Source: Phocoena phocoena (Eukaryota > Chordata > Mammalia > Artiodactyla > Phocoenidae). From it: 64,000 bases of DNA. Shown here piece after piece: positions 32,931-46,434 of this stretch. Location of the stretch: assembly GCF_963924675.1 (NCBI RefSeq), contig NC_089239.1:671001-735000 (forward strand). The letters run 5' to 3'. Within the stretch, counting starts at the first letter, position 1; each line of letters begins with the position of its first letter. Position numbers and translations under genes: made by a program. The notes beneath the pieces were generated by a model. It did not search any database. It saw nothing but the letters and a program-made list of their open reading frames with translations, and was not told where the DNA came from.

Positions 32931-33739
32931 CGCTTGCCCATCTTGAAAGGTCCATTCGTGCTGTCTGGAACCTTCCTATAGTACAGGTTTCTAACGGGCC
33001 TGTAGACAGTGTAGGCAGTACTCGGGGAACAAAGGCATTTTCGCCGAATATACAGGGTGCTACCGTAGCCCGTTTAGGAGCGGCACATGATTATAGGCCT
33101 AACTTGAGCCTGCCTCGGTTGACGCAGTTCACTAAACGCAGGACACCCTGCGAGTAGAAGTTCATTCAGGGAAGGACCCATTGTGTATCTTGAGGGAGAA
33201 AGGCTGCTCGTGTTCCACCTGCAACTAAAGGAGACTTCTTCGTGTAACACGGCAGTGTTTTGGGAGAGGAAATGCTTATAGGCCTCACTAGAGCCTGTCT
33301 TGTTGGAGGCAGTTTGCTACCCGCAGAAGTCTCTGCGAAAGAAGTTGATTCACGTCAGGGCCCATTGTGAACCTCCTGTGTCTTTCGACACCTTAAATTT
33401 ACAGGTAAGTATACTGCATGTTTGCCTGCAAATGCAGGCCTGATGGCACAAGGCGTGTTTCCCATTCTGAAAGTTCTGTTCACGGGGCCTTGAATTTCCC
33501 GGAGAGGCATACGGTTCACGGCTCTGTTGAAATTGTAGGCCTGGCTCTGGGAAGAAATGGGGTTTTCGCTACTAAAACATGCTGCTTCCAAGGCCCGGTT
33601 GGGAGCTGATGCTGTCATTCTCTATACCTACGTGAAGACCAAAAGTCAGCCGTTGCCTCGAGGTAAGGCCCTGAATTGCCCTGCTGAAGCGGAGGCATGC
33701 AGCAGTTTCAAAATGGACTTCGTCGCAGTGCAGGAAGGC

Positions 33740-33951
33740 TTTTTTTCTTCTTCTTCTTCTTTGTACACGGGGCTCTCACTGTTGTGGCCTCTCCCGCTCC
33801 GGAGCAGAGACTACAGACGCGCAGGCTCAGCGGCCTGGGCTCTCGGGCCTATTCATTCAAGGGCATGTTGGAACCTCCCGGTCCGGGGCACGAACTCGTG
33901 TCTCCTGCATCGGCAGGCAGACCCTCCACCACTGCGCCACCGGGGAAGCCC
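33740..33951 (-). mobile_element. SINE-2, unit 13
   Basis: Common late form (T7, ACGCGCAGG). Confidence 0.87.
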
Positions 33952-34584
33952 GACTTTCTGCATTATTGTAACGTTAGCACACATTTCCGGACACATAGAA
34001 CACTCGCGTGGGCACCCTATTCCCTGCAAGGACACTGAGTAGCGGCAGGCTCCACTCTTCTGCTCAGAAACATCCAGGCCCGGAAGCCATTCCCAGTCAC
34101 TCTGTGTATGCCGAGCGTAGGGAAACACACGGCACTCTCCCCTGGGACAGCTAGATTTCGTCAGCACACCAACAACTCCAGGAAGTCCGTTCTCTCGCGT
34201 GCTACAGGCCATAGAGGTCTTCCTCATTGCCCTCATCTGAGCTGCACCGGGAAAAACCCTCTGCTTCGCATTCTATCTACGAACTCGTTCTCGAAGACAC
34301 CATACGATGAGGACATAGCCGGCATGCATTCCTACTGTAATGAAAGCACAGAATTCTTCCTGTTAAACTGCAGCATTTCAGAAGAGACTAAGGACCGAGA
34401 GCCTACTTAAGAGAGTTCCGGGATGAGGGAGCTGCCTGCATGTTGAACACCCTATGAAGAAAAGTTGATTCAGGGAGGGTACTAGTGTGTAGCTAGAGCC
34501 TCCTTTGACTTGTGAGAAAACACAAGGATATAGGCTGCATGTTCACTGGAGACGGAGGCCAGATGGCAGAAATCTACCCTGCCC

Positions 34585-34785
34585 TTTTATTTTCCATATG
34601 CGGGCCTCTAACTGCTGTGGCCTCTCCCGTTGCGGATCCCAGGCTCCAGAAGCGCGGGCCCAGCGGCCATGGCTCACGGGCCCAGCCGCCTCTGCGTCCT
34701 GTGCGATCTCCCCGGGACGGGCCACGAACCTGTGTACCCCGCTTCGGCAGGCAGACTCTCAAACACTGCGCCACCAGGGAAGCCC
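34585..34785 (-). mobile_element. SINE-3, unit 13
   Basis: GCCTCTCCC state. Confidence 0.86.
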
Positions 34786-35418
34786 GAAGGTCTGCATTTC
34801 TCTACCGTTAGCACACGTCGCCGGACACTTAGAACACTCGCGTTGGCACCCTCGTCCCTGTGAGGACACTGAGGAGCTGCAGGCTCCAGTGTTCCGCTTA
34901 GAAACATCCAGGCCCGGATGCACTTCCCGATCTCTCCGTGTATGCCGAGTGCGTGGCAACAAACTGCACTCTTCCTTGGGACAGCTAGATTTCGTCAGCA
35001 CGCCCAGCGCTCCAGGAAGTCCGCTCTCTCACGTCCTACGTGCCACAGAAGTCTTCCTCATTGCCCTCATCTGAGCTGCACCGGGAAAAACCATCTGCTT
35101 CGCATTCTATCTACGAACTCGTACTCGAAGACACCATACGATGAGGACATAGCCGGCATGCATTCCTACTGTAATGAAAGCACAGAATTCTTCCTGTTAA
35201 ACTGCAGCATTTCAGAAGAGACTAAGGACCGAGAGCCCACTTAAGAGAGTTCCGGGATGAGGGAGCTGCCTGCATGTTGAACACCCTATGAAGAAAAGTT
35301 GATTCAGGGAGGGTACTAGTGTGTAGCTAGAGCCTCCTTTGACTTGTGAGAAAACACAGGGTTATAGCTGCATGTTCACTGGAGACGGAGGCCAGATGGC
35401 AGAAATCTTCCCTGCCCG

Positions 35419-35630
35419 TTTATTTTGCCCCTTCTTCGGCCACGTGCGGGCCTCTGACTGTTGTGGCCTCTCCCGTTGCGGATCACACGTTCCAGAAGCC
35501 CAGGCCCAGCGGCCATGGCTCACGGGCCCAGCCGCTCTGCGTCCTGTGGGATCTTCCCAGACTGGGCTACGAAACCGTGTTGACGGCTTCGGCAGGCGGA
35601 CTCTCAACCACTGCGCCACCAGGGAAACCC
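35419..35630 (-). mobile_element. SINE-1, unit 14
   Basis: As unit 13. Confidence 0.87.
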
Positions 35631-36439
35631 CGCTTGCCCATCTTGAAAGGTCCATTCGTGCTGTCTGGAACCTTCCTATAGTACAGGTTTCTAACGGGCC
35701 TGTAGGCAGTGTAGGCAGTACTCGGGGAACAAAGGCATTTTCGCCGAATATACAGGGTGCTACCGTAGCCCGTTTAGGAGCGGCACATGATTATAGGCCT
35801 AACTTGAGCCTGCCTCGGTTGACGCAGTTCACTAAACGCAGGACACCCTGCGAGTAGAAGTTCATTCAGGGAAGGACCCATTGTGTATCTTGAGGGAGAA
35901 AGGCTGCTCGTGTTCCACCTGCAACTAAAGGAGACTTCTTCGTGTAACACGGCAGTGTTTTGGGAGAGGAAATGCTTATAGGCCTCACTAGAGCCTGTCT
36001 TGTTGGAGGCAGTTTGCTACCCGCAGAAGTCTCTGCGAAAGAAGTTGATTCACGTCAGGGCCCATTGTGAACCTCCTGTGTCTTTCGACACCTTAAATTT
36101 ACAGGTAAGTATACTGCATGTTTGCCTGCAAATGCAGGCCTGATGGCACAAGGCGTGTTTCCCATTCTGAAAGTTCTGTTCACGGGGCCTTGAATTTCCC
36201 GGAGAGGCATACGGTTCACGGCTCTGTTGAAATTGTAGGCCTGGCTCTGGGAAGAAATGGGGTTTTCGCTACTAAAACATGCTGCTTCCAAGGCCCGGTT
36301 GGGAGCTGATGCTGTCATTCTCTATACCTACGTGAAGACCAAAAGTCAGCCGTTGCCTCGAGGTAAGGCCCTGAATTGCCCTGCTGAAGCGGAGGCATGC
36401 AGCAGTTTCAAAATGGACTTCGTCGCAGTGCAGGAAGGC

Positions 36440-36651
36440 TTTTTTTCTTCTTCTTCTTCTTTGTACACGGGGCTCTCACTGTTGTGGCCTCTCCCGCTCC
36501 GGAGCAGAGACTACAGACGCGCAGGCTCAGCGGCCTGGGCTCTCGGGCCTATTCATTCAAGGGCATGTTGGAACCTCCCGGTCCGGGGCACGAACTCGTG
36601 TCTCCTGCATCGGCAGGCAGACCCTCCACCACTGCGCCACCGGGGAAGCCC
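36440..36651 (-). mobile_element. SINE-2, unit 14
   Basis: As unit 13. Confidence 0.87.
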
Positions 36652-37284
36652 GACTTTCTGCATTATTGTAACGTTAGCACACATTTCCGGACACATAGAA
36701 CACTCGCGTGGGCACCCTATTCCCTGCAAGGACACTGAGTAGCGGCAGGCTCCACTCTTCTGCTCAGAAACATCCAGGCCCGGAAGCCATTCCCAGTCAC
36801 TCTGTGTATGCCGAGCGTAGGGAAACACACGGCACTCTCCCCTGGGACAGCTAGATTTCGTCAGCACACCAACAACTCCAGGAAGTCCGTTCTCTCGCGT
36901 GCTACAGGCCATAGAGGTCTTCCTCATTGCCCTCATCTGAGCTGCACCGGGAAAAACCCTCTGCTTCGCATTCTATCTACGAACTCGTTCTCGAAGACAC
37001 CATACGATGAGGACATAGCCGGCATGCATTCCTACTGTAATGAAAGCACAGAATTCTTCCTGTTAAACTGCAGCATTTCAGAAGAGACTAAGGACCGAGA
37101 GCCTACTTAAGAGAGTTCCGGGATGAGGGAGCTGCCTGCATGTTGAACACCCTATGAAGAAAAGTTGATTCAGGGAGGGTACTAGTGTGTAGCTAGAGCC
37201 TCCTTTGACTTGTGAGAAAACACAAGGATATAGGCTGCATGTTCACTGGAGACGGAGGCCAGATGGCAGAAATCTACCCTGCCC

Positions 37285-37485
37285 TTTTATTTTCCATATG
37301 CGGGCCTCTAACTGCTGTGGCCTCTCCCGTTGCGGATCCCAGGCTCCAGAAGCGCGGGCCCAGCGGCCATGGCTCACGGGCCCAGCCGCCTCTGCGTCCT
37401 GTGCGATCTCCCCGGGACGGGCCACGAACCTGTGTACCCCGCTTCGGCAGGCAGACTCTCAAACACTGCGCCACCAGGGAAGCCC
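37285..37485 (-). mobile_element. SINE-3, unit 14
   Basis: As unit 13. Confidence 0.86.
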
Positions 37486-38118
37486 GAAGGTCTGCATTTC
37501 TCTACCGTTAGCACACGTCGCCGGACACTTAGAACACTCGCGTTGGCACCCTCGTCCCTGTGAGGACACTGAGGAGCTGCAGGCTCCAGTGTTCCGCTTA
37601 GAAACATCCAGGCCCGGATGCACTTCCCGATCTCTCCGTGTATGCCGAGTGCGTGGCAACAAACTGCACTCTTCCTTGGGACAGCTAGATTTCGTCAGCA
37701 CGCCCAGCGCTCCAGGAAGTCCGCTCTCTCACGTCCTACGTGCCACAGAAGTCTTCCTCATTGCCCTCATCTGAGCTGCACCGGGAAAAACCATCTGCTT
37801 CGCATTCTATCTACGAACTCGTACTCGAAGACACCATACGATGAGGACATAGCCGGCATGCATTCCTACTGTAATGAAAGCACAGAATTCTTCCTGTTAA
37901 ACTGCAGCATTTCAGAAGAGACTAAGGACCGAGAGCCCACTTAAGAGAGTTCCGGGATGAGGGAGCTGCCTGCATGTTGAACACCCTATGAAGAAAAGTT
38001 GATTCAGGGAGGGTACTAGTGTGTAGCTAGAGCCTCCTTTGACTTGTGAGAAAACACAGGGTTATAGCTGCATGTTCACTGGAGACGGAGGCCAGATGGC
38101 AGAAATCTTCCCTGCCCG

Positions 38119-38330
38119 TTTATTTTGCCCCTTCTTCGGCCACGTGCGGGCCTCTGACTGTTGTGGCCTCTCCCGTTGCGGATCACACGTTCCAGAAGCC
38201 CAGGCCCAGCGGCCATGGCTCACGGGCCCAGCCGCTCTGCGTCCTGTGGGATCTTCCCAGACTGGGCTACGAAACCGTGTTGACGGCTTCGGCAGGCGGA
38301 CTCTCAACCACTGCGCCACCAGGGAAACCC
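38119..38330 (-). mobile_element. SINE-1, unit 15
   Basis: As unit 13. Confidence 0.87.
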
Positions 38331-39139
38331 CGCTTGCCCATCTTGAAAGGTCCATTCGTGCTGTCTGGAACCTTCCTATAGTACAGGTTTCTAACGGGCC
38401 TGTAGGCAGTGTAGGCAGTACTCGGGGAACAAAGGCATTTTCGCCGAATATACAGGGTGCTACCGTAGCCCGTTTAGGAGCGGCACATGATTATAGGCCT
38501 AACTTGAGCCTGCCTCGGTTGACGCAGTTCACTAAACGCAGGACACCCTGCGAGTAGAAGTTCATTCAGGGAAGGACCCATTGTGTATCTTGAGGGAGAA
38601 AGGCTGCTCGTGTTCCACCTGCAACTAAAGGAGACTTCTTCGTGTAACACGGCAGTGTTTTGGGAGAGGAAATGCTTATAGGCCTCACTAGAGCCTGTCT
38701 TGTTGGAGGCAGTTTGCTACCCGCAGAAGTCTCTGCGAAAGAAGTTGATTCACGTCAGGGCCCATTGTGAACCTCCTGTGTCTTTCGACACCTTAAATTT
38801 ACAGGTAAGTATACTGCATGTTTGCCTGCAAATGCAGGCCTGATGGCACAAGGCGTGTTTCCCATTCTGAAAGTTCTGTTCACGGGGCCTTGAATTTCCC
38901 GGAGAGGCATACGGTTCACGGCTCTGTTGAAATTGTAGGCCTGGCTCTGGGAAGAAATGGGGTTTTCGCTACTAAAACATGCTGCTTCCAAGGCCCGGTT
39001 GGGAGCTGATGCTGTCATTCTCTATACCTACGTGAAGACCAAAAGTCAGCCGTTGCCTCGAGGTAAGGCCCTGAATTGCCCTGCTGAAGCGGAGGCATGC
39101 AGCAGTTTCAAAATGGACTTCGTCGCAGTGCAGGAAGGC

Positions 39140-39351
39140 TTTTTTTCTTCTTCTTCTTCTTTGTACACGGGGCTCTCACTGTTGTGGCCTCTCCCGCTCC
39201 GGAGCAGAGACTACAGACGCGCAGGCTCAGCGGCCTGGGCTCTCGGGCCTATTCATTCAAGGGCATGTTGGAACCTCCCGGTCCGGGGCACGAACTCGTG
39301 TCTCCTGCATCGGCAGGCAGACCCTCCACCACTGCGCCACCGGGGAAGCCC
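39140..39351 (-). mobile_element. SINE-2, unit 15
   Basis: As unit 13. Confidence 0.87.
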
Positions 39352-39984
39352 GACTTTCTGCATTATTGTAACGTTAGCACACATTTCCGGACACATAGAA
39401 CACTCGCGTGGGCACCCTATTCCCTGCAAGGACACTGAGTAGCGGCAGGCTCCACTCTTCTGCTCAGAAACATCCAGTCCCGGAAGCCATTCCCAGTCAC
39501 TCTGTGTATGCCGAGCGTAGGGAAACACACGGCACTCTCCCCTGGGACAGCTAGATTTCGTCAGCACACCAACAACTCCAGGAAGTCCGTTCTCTCGCGT
39601 GCTACAGGCCATAGAGGTCTTCCTCATTGCCCTCATCTGAGCTGCACCGGGAAAAACCCTCTGCTTCGCATTCTATCTACGAACTCGTTCTCGAAGACAC
39701 CATACGATGAGGACATAGCCGGCATGCATTCCTACTGTAATGAAAGCACAGAATTCTTCCTGTTAAACTGCAGCATTTCAGAAGAGACTAAGGACCGAGA
39801 GCCTACTTAAGAGAGTTCCGGGATGAGGGAGCTGCCTGCATGTTGAACACCCTATGAAGAAAAGTTGATTCAGGGAGGGTACTAGTGTGTAGCTAGAGCC
39901 TCCTTTGACTTGTGAGAAAACACAAGGATATAGGCTGCATGTTCACTGGAGACGGAGGCCAGATGGCAGAAATCTACCCTGCCC

Positions 39985-40185
39985 TTTTATTTTCCATATG
40001 CGGGCCTCTAACTGCTGTGGCCTCTCCCGTTGCGGATCCCAGGCTCCAGAAGCGCGGGCCCAGCGGCCATGGCTCACGGGCCCAGCCGCCTCTGCGTCCT
40101 GTGCGATCTCCCCGGGACGGGCCACGAACCTGTGTACCCCGCTTCGGCAGGCAGACTCTCAAACACTGCGCCACCAGGGAAGCCC
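39985..40185 (-). mobile_element. SINE-3, unit 15
   Basis: As unit 13. Confidence 0.86.
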
Positions 40186-40818
40186 GAAGGTCTGCATTTC
40201 TCTACCGTTAGCACACGTCGCCGGACACTTAGAACACTCGCGTTGGCACCCTCGTCCCTGTGAGGACACTGAGGAGCTGCAGGCTCCAGTGTTCCGCTTA
40301 GAAACATCCAGGCCCGGATGCACTTCCCGATCTCTCCGTGTATGCCGAGTGCGTGGCAACAAACTGCACTCTTCCTTGGGACAGCTAGATTTCGTCAGCA
40401 CGCCCAGCGCTCCAGGAAGTCCGCTCTCTCACGTCCTACGTGCCACAGAAGTCTTCCTCATTGCCCTCATCTGAGCTGCACCGGGAAAAACCATCTGCTT
40501 CGCATTCTATCTACGAACTCGTACTCGAAGACACCATACGATGAGGACATAGCCGGCATGCATTCCTACTGTAATGAAAGCACAGAATTCTTCCTGTTAA
40601 ACTGCAGCATTTCAGAAGAGACTAAGGACCGAGAGCCCACTTAAGAGAGTTCCGGGATGAGGGAGCTGCCTGCATGTTGAACACCCTATGAAGAAAAGTT
40701 GATTCAGGGAGGGTACTAGTGTGTAGCTAGAGCCTCCTTTGACTTGTGAGAAAACACAGGGTTATAGCTGCATGTTCACTGGAGACGGAGGCCAGATGGC
40801 AGAAATCTTCCCTGCCCG

Positions 40819-41030
40819 TTTATTTTGCCCCTTCTTCGGCCACGTGCGGGCCTCTGACTGTTGTGGCCTCTCCCGTTGCGGATCACACGTTCCAGAAGCC
40901 CAGGCCCAGCGGCCATGGCTCACGGGCCCAGCCGCTCTGCGTCCTGTGGGATCTTCCCAGACTGGGCTACGAAACCGTGTTGACGGCTTCGGCAGGCGGA
41001 CTCTCAACCACTGCGCCACCAGGGAAACCC
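40819..41030 (-). mobile_element. SINE-1, unit 16
   Basis: As unit 13. Confidence 0.87.
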
Positions 41031-41839
41031 CGCTTGCCCATCTTGAAAGGTCCATTCGTGCTGTCTGGAACCTTCCTATAGTACAGGTTTCTAACGGGCC
41101 TGTAGGCAGTGTAGGCAGTACTCGGGGAACAAAGGCATTTTCGCCGAATATACAGGGTGCTACCGTAGCCCGTTTAGGAGCGGCACATGATTATAGGCCT
41201 AACTTGAGCCTGCCTCGGTTGACGCAGTTCACTAAACGCAGGACACCCTGCGAGTAGAAGTTCATTCAGGGAAGGACCCATTGTGTATCTTGAGGGAGAA
41301 AGGCTGCTCGTGTTCCACCTGCAACTAAAGGAGACTTCTTCGTGTAACACGGCAGTGTTTTGGGAGAGGAAATGCTTATAGGCCTCACTAGAGCCTGTCT
41401 TGTTGGAGGCAGTTTGCTACCCGCAGAAGTCTCTGCGAAAGAAGTTGATTCACGTCAGGGCCCATTGTGAACCTCCTGTGTCTTTCGACACCTTAAATTT
41501 ACAGGTAAGTATACTGCATGTTTGCCTGCAAATGCAGGCCTGATGGCACAAGGCGTGTTTCCCATTCTGAAAGTTCTGTTCACGGGGCCTTGAATTTCCC
41601 GGAGAGGCATACGGTTCACGGCTCTGTTGAAATTGTAGGCCTGGCTCTGGGAAGAAATGGGGTTTTCGCTACTAAAACATGCTGCTTCCAAGGCCCGGTT
41701 GGGAGCTGATGCTGTCATTCTCTATACCTACGTGAAGACCAAAAGTCAGCCGTTGCCTCGAGGTAAGGCCCTGAATTGCCCTGCTGAAGCGGAGGCATGC
41801 AGCAGTTTCAAAATGGACTTCGTCGCAGTGCAGGAAGGC

Positions 41840-42051
41840 TTTTTTTCTTCTTCTTCTTCTTTGTACACGGGGCTCTCACTGTTGTGGCCTCTCCCGCTCC
41901 GGAGCAGAGACTACAGACGCGCAGGCTCAGCGGCCTGGGCTCTCGGGCCTATTCATTCAAGGGCATGTTGGAACCTCCCGGTCCGGGGCACGAACTCGTG
42001 TCTCCTGCATCGGCAGGCAGACCCTCCACCACTGCGCCACCGGGGAAGCCC
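41840..42051 (-). mobile_element. SINE-2, unit 16
   Basis: As unit 13. Confidence 0.87.
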
Positions 42052-42684
42052 GACTTTCTGCATTATTGTAACGTTAGCACACATTTCCGGACACATAGAA
42101 CACTCGCGTGGGCACCCTATTCCCTGCAAGGACACTGAGTAGCGGCAGGCTCCACTCTTCTGCTCAGAAACATCCAGTCCCGGAAGCCATTCCCAGTCAC
42201 TCTGTGTATGCCGAGCGTAGGGAAACACACGGCACTCTCCCCTGGGACAGCTAGATTTCGTCAGCACACCAACAACTCCAGGAAGTCCGTTCTCTCGCGT
42301 GCTACAGGCCATAGAGGTCTTCCTCATTGCCCTCATCTGAGCTGCACCGGGAAAAACCCTCTGCTTCGCATTCTATCTACGAACTCGTTCTCGAAGACAC
42401 CATACGATGAGGACATAGCCGGCATGCATTCCTACTGTAATGAAAGCACAGAATTCTTCCTGTTAAACTGCAGCATTTCAGAAGAGACTAAGGACCGAGA
42501 GCCTACTTAAGAGAGTTCCGGGATGAGGGAGCTGCCTGCATGTTGAACACCCTATGAAGAAAAGTTGATTCAGGGAGGGTACTAGTGTGTAGCTAGAGCC
42601 TCCTTTGACTTGTGAGAAAACACAAGGATATAGGCTGCATGTTCACTGGAGACGGAGGCCAGATGGCAGAAATCTACCCTGCCC

Positions 42685-42885
42685 TTTTATTTTCCATATG
42701 CGGGCCTCTAACTGCTGTGGCCTCTCCCGTTGCGGATCCCAGGCTCCAGAAGCGCGGGCCCAGCGGCCATGGCTCACGGGCCCAGCCGCCTCTGCGTCCT
42801 GTGCGATCTCCCCGGGACGGGCCACGAACCTGTGTACCCCGCTTCGGCAGGCAGACTCTCAAACACTGCGCCACCAGGGAAGCCC
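42685..42885 (-). mobile_element. SINE-3, unit 16
   Basis: As unit 13. Confidence 0.86.
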
Positions 42886-43518
42886 GAAGGTCTGCATTTC
42901 TCTACCGTTAGCACACGTCGCCGGACACTTAGAACACTCGCGTTGGCACCCTCGTCCCTGTGAGGACACTGAGGAGCTGCAGGCTCCAGTGTTCCGCTTA
43001 GAAACATCCAGGCCCGGATGCACTTCCCGATCTCTCCGTGTATGCCGAGTGCGTGGCAACAAACTGCACTCTTCCTTGGGACAGCTAGATTTCGTCAGCA
43101 CGCCCAGCGCTCCAGGAAGTCCGCTCTCTCACGTCCTACGTGCCACAGAAGTCTTCCTCATTGCCCTCATCTGAGCTGCACCGGGAAAAACCATCTGCTT
43201 CGCATTCTATCTACGAACTCGTACTCGAAGACACCATACGATGAGGACATAGCCGGCATGCATTCCTACTGTAATGAAAGCACAGAATTCTTCCTGTTAA
43301 ACTGCAGCATTTCAGAAGAGACTAAGGACCGAGAGCCCACTTAAGAGAGTTCCGGGATGAGGGAGCTGCCTGCATGTTGAACACCCTATGAAGAAAAGTT
43401 GATTCAGGGAGGGTACTAGTGTGTAGCTAGAGCCTCCTTTGACTTGTGAGAAAACACAGGGTTATAGCTGCATGTTCACTGGAGACGGAGGCCAGATGGC
43501 AGAAATCTTCCCTGCCCG

Positions 43519-43730
43519 TTTATATTCCCCCTTCTTCGGCCACGTGCGGGCCTCTGACTGTTGTGGCCTCTCCCGTTGCGGATGACACGTTCCAGAAGCC
43601 CAGGCCCAGCGGCCATGGCTCACGGGCCCAGCCGCTCTGCGTCCTGTGGGATCTTCCCAGACTGGGCTACGAAACCGTGTTGACGGCTTCGGCAGGCGGA
43701 CTCTCAACCACTGCGCCACCAGGGAAACCC
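43519..43730 (-). mobile_element. SINE-1, unit 17
   Basis: TATATTCCCC with GATGACAC, as unit 12. Confidence 0.87.
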
Positions 43731-43802
43731 CGCTTGCCCATCTTGAAAGGTCCATTCGTGCTGTCTGGAACCTTCCTAAAGTACAGGTTTCTAACGGGCC
43801 TG

Positions 43803-43806
43803 TCTG
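43803..43806 (+). repeat. TCTG 4-bp duplication, unit 17
   Basis: Linked to TATATTCCCC in SINE-1 upstream and to GCATACGG downstream. Confidence 0.9.
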
Positions 43807-44543
43807 TAGGCAGTGTAGGCAGTACTCGGGGAACAAAGGCATTTTCGCCGAATATACAGGGTGCTACCGTAGCCCGTTTAGGAGCGGCACATGATTATAG
43901 GCCTAACTTGAGCCTGCCTCGGTTGACGCAGTTCACTAAACGCAGGACACCCTGCGAGTAGAAGTTCATTCAGGGAAGGACCCATTGTGTATCTTGAGGG
44001 AGAAAGGCTGCTCGTGTTCCACCTGCAACTAAAGGAGACTTCTTCGTGTAACACGGCAGTGTTTTGGGAGAGGAAATGCTTATAGGCCTCACTAGAGCCT
44101 GTCTTGTTGGAGGCAGTTTGCTACCCGCAGAAGTCTCTGCGAAAGAAGTTGATTCACGTCAGGGCCCATTGTGAACCTCCTGTGTCTTTCGACACCTTAA
44201 ATTTACAGGTAAGTATACTGCATGTTTGCCTGCAAATGCAGGCCTGATGGCACAAGGCGTGTTTCCCATTCTGAAAGTTCTGTTCACGGGGCCTTGAATT
44301 TCCCGGAGAGGCATACGGTTCACGGCTCTGTTGAAATTGTAGGCCTGGCTCTGGGAAGAAATGGGGTTTTCGCTACTAAAACATGCTGCTTCCAAGGCCC
44401 GGTTGGGAGCTGATGCTGTCATTCTCTATACCTACGTGAAGACCAAAAGTCAGCCGTTGCCTCGAGGTAAGGCCCTGAATTGCCCTGCTGAAGCGGAGGC
44501 ATGCAGCAGTTTCAAAATGGACTTCGTCGCAGTGCAGGAAGGC

Positions 44544-44755
44544 TTTTTTTCTTCTTCTTCTTCTTTGTACACGGGGCTCTCACTGTTGTGGCCTCTCCCG
44601 CTCCGGAGCAGAGACTACAGACGCGCAGGCTCAGCGGCCTGGGCTCTCGGGCCTATTCATTCAAGGGCATGTTGGAACCTCCCGGTCCGGGGCACGAACT
44701 CGTGTCTCCTGCATCGGCAGGCAGACCCTCCACCACTGCGCCACCGGGGAAGCCC
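44544..44755 (-). mobile_element. SINE-2, unit 17
   Basis: Common late form. Confidence 0.87.
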
Positions 44756-45388
44756 GACTTTCTGCATTATTGTAACGTTAGCACACATTTCCGGACACAT
44801 AGAACACTCGCGTGGGCACCCTATTCCCTGCAAGGACACTGAGTAGCGGCAGGCTCCACTCTTCTGCTCAGAAACATCCAGGCCCGGAAGCCATTCCCAG
44901 TCACTCTGTGTATGCCGAGCGTAGGGAAACACACGGCACTCTCCCCTGGGACAGCTAGATTTCGTCAGCACACCAACAACTCCAGGAAGTCCGTTCTCTC
45001 GCGTGCTACAGGCCATAGAGGTCTTCCTCATTGCCCTCATCTGAGCTGCACCGGGAAAAACCCTCTGCTTCGCATTCTATCTACGAACTCGTTCTCGAAG
45101 ACACCATACGATGAGGACATAGCCGGCATGCATTCCTACTGTAATGAAAGCACAGAATTCTTCCTGTTAAACTGCAGCATTTCAGAAGAGACTAAGGACC
45201 GAGAGCCTACTTAAGAGAGTTCCGGGATGAGGGAGCTGCCTGCATGTTGAACACCCTATGAAGAAAAGTTGATTCAGGGAGGGTACTAGTGTGTAGCTAG
45301 AGCCTCCTTTGACTTGTGAGAAAACACAAGGATATAGGCTGCATGTTCACTGGAGACGGAGGCCAGATGGCAGAAATCTACCCTGCCC

Positions 45389-45589
45389 TTTTATTTTCCA
45401 TATGCGGGCCTCTAACTGCTGTGGCCTCTCCCGTTGCGGATCCCAGGCTCCAGAAGCGCGGGCCCAGCGGCCATGGCTCACGGGCCCAGCCGCCTCTGCG
45501 TCCTGTGCGATCTCCCCGGGACGGGCCACGAACCTGTGTACCCCGCTTCGGCAGGCAGACTCTCAAACACTGCGCCACCAGGGAAGCCC
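45389..45589 (-). mobile_element. SINE-3, unit 17
   Basis: GCCTCTCCC state. Confidence 0.86.
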
Positions 45590-46222
45590 GAAGGTCTGCA
45601 TTTCTCTACCGTTAGCACACGTCGCCGGACACTTAGAACACTCGCGTTGGCACCCTCGTCCCTGTGAGGACACTGAGGAGCTGCAGGCTCCAGTGTTCCG
45701 CTTAGAAACATCCAGGCCCGGATGCACTTCCCGATCTCTCCGTGTATGCCGAGTGCGTGGCAACAAACTGCACTCTTCCTTGGGACAGCTAGATTTCGTC
45801 AGCACGCCCAGCGCTCCAGGAAGTCCGCTCTCTCACGTCCTACGTGCCACAGAAGTCTTCCTCATTGCCCTCATCTGAGCTGCACCGGGAAAAACCATCT
45901 GCTTCGCATTCTATCTACGAACTCGTACTCGAAGACACCATACGATGAGGACATAGCCGGCATGCATTCCTACTGTAATGAAAGCACAGAATTCTTCCTG
46001 TTAAACTGCAGCATTTCAGAAGAGACTAAGGACCGAGAGCCCACTTAAGAGAGTTCCGGGATGAGGGAGCTGCCTGCATGTTGAACACCCTATGAAGAAA
46101 AGTTGATTCAGGGAGGGTACTAGTGTGTAGCTAGAGCCTCCTTTGACTTGTGAGAAAACACAGGGTTATAGCTGCATGTTCACTGGAGACGGAGGCCAGA
46201 TGGCAGAAATCTTCCCTGCCCG

Positions 46223-46434
46223 TTTATTTTGTCCCTTCTTCGGCCACGTGCGGGCCTCTGACTGTTGTGGCCTCTCCCGTTGCGGATCACACGTTCCAGA
46301 AGCCCAGGCCCAGCGGCCATGGCTCACGGGCCCAGCCGCTCTGCGTCCTGTGGGATCTTCCCAGACTGGGCTACGAAACCGTGTTGACGGCTTCGGCAGG
46401 CGGACTCTCAACCACTGCGCCACCAGGGAAACCC
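46223..46434 (-). mobile_element. SINE-1, unit 18
   Basis: TTTTGTCCC (T at 46232); GATCACAC. Confidence 0.87.

Larger units (their letters stand above)
32457..35156. repeat. Repeat unit 13 (2,700 bp)
   Basis: Segment B starts at 34323. First of four consecutive units with CTTCCTATAG (T at 32979). Private G to A at 33006. CATCCAGGCC state. Confidence 0.96.
35157..37856. repeat. Repeat unit 14 (2,700 bp)
   Basis: Segment B starts at 37023. CTTCCTATAG (T at 35679), GCATACGGTTC, CATCCAGGCC. I noticed no private change. Confidence 0.96.
37857..40556. repeat. Repeat unit 15 (2,700 bp)
   Basis: Segment B starts at 39723. As unit 14 (T at 38379) but with CATCCAGTCC, shared with unit 16. Units 15 and 16 look identical to each other at every site I compared. 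Confidence 0.96.
40557..43256. repeat. Repeat unit 16 (2,700 bp)
   Basis: Segment B starts at 42423. Last unit of the CTTCCTATAG block (T at 41079), with CATCCAGTCC as in unit 15. Confidence 0.96.
43257..45960. repeat. Repeat unit 17 (2,704 bp)
   Basis: Segment B starts at 45127. TATATTCCCC with GATGACAC in SINE-1, TCTG duplication at 43803-43806, GCATACGGTTC, GAAGAAATGG, CATCCAGGCC. First member of the 17-18 dimer. Confidence 0.96.
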
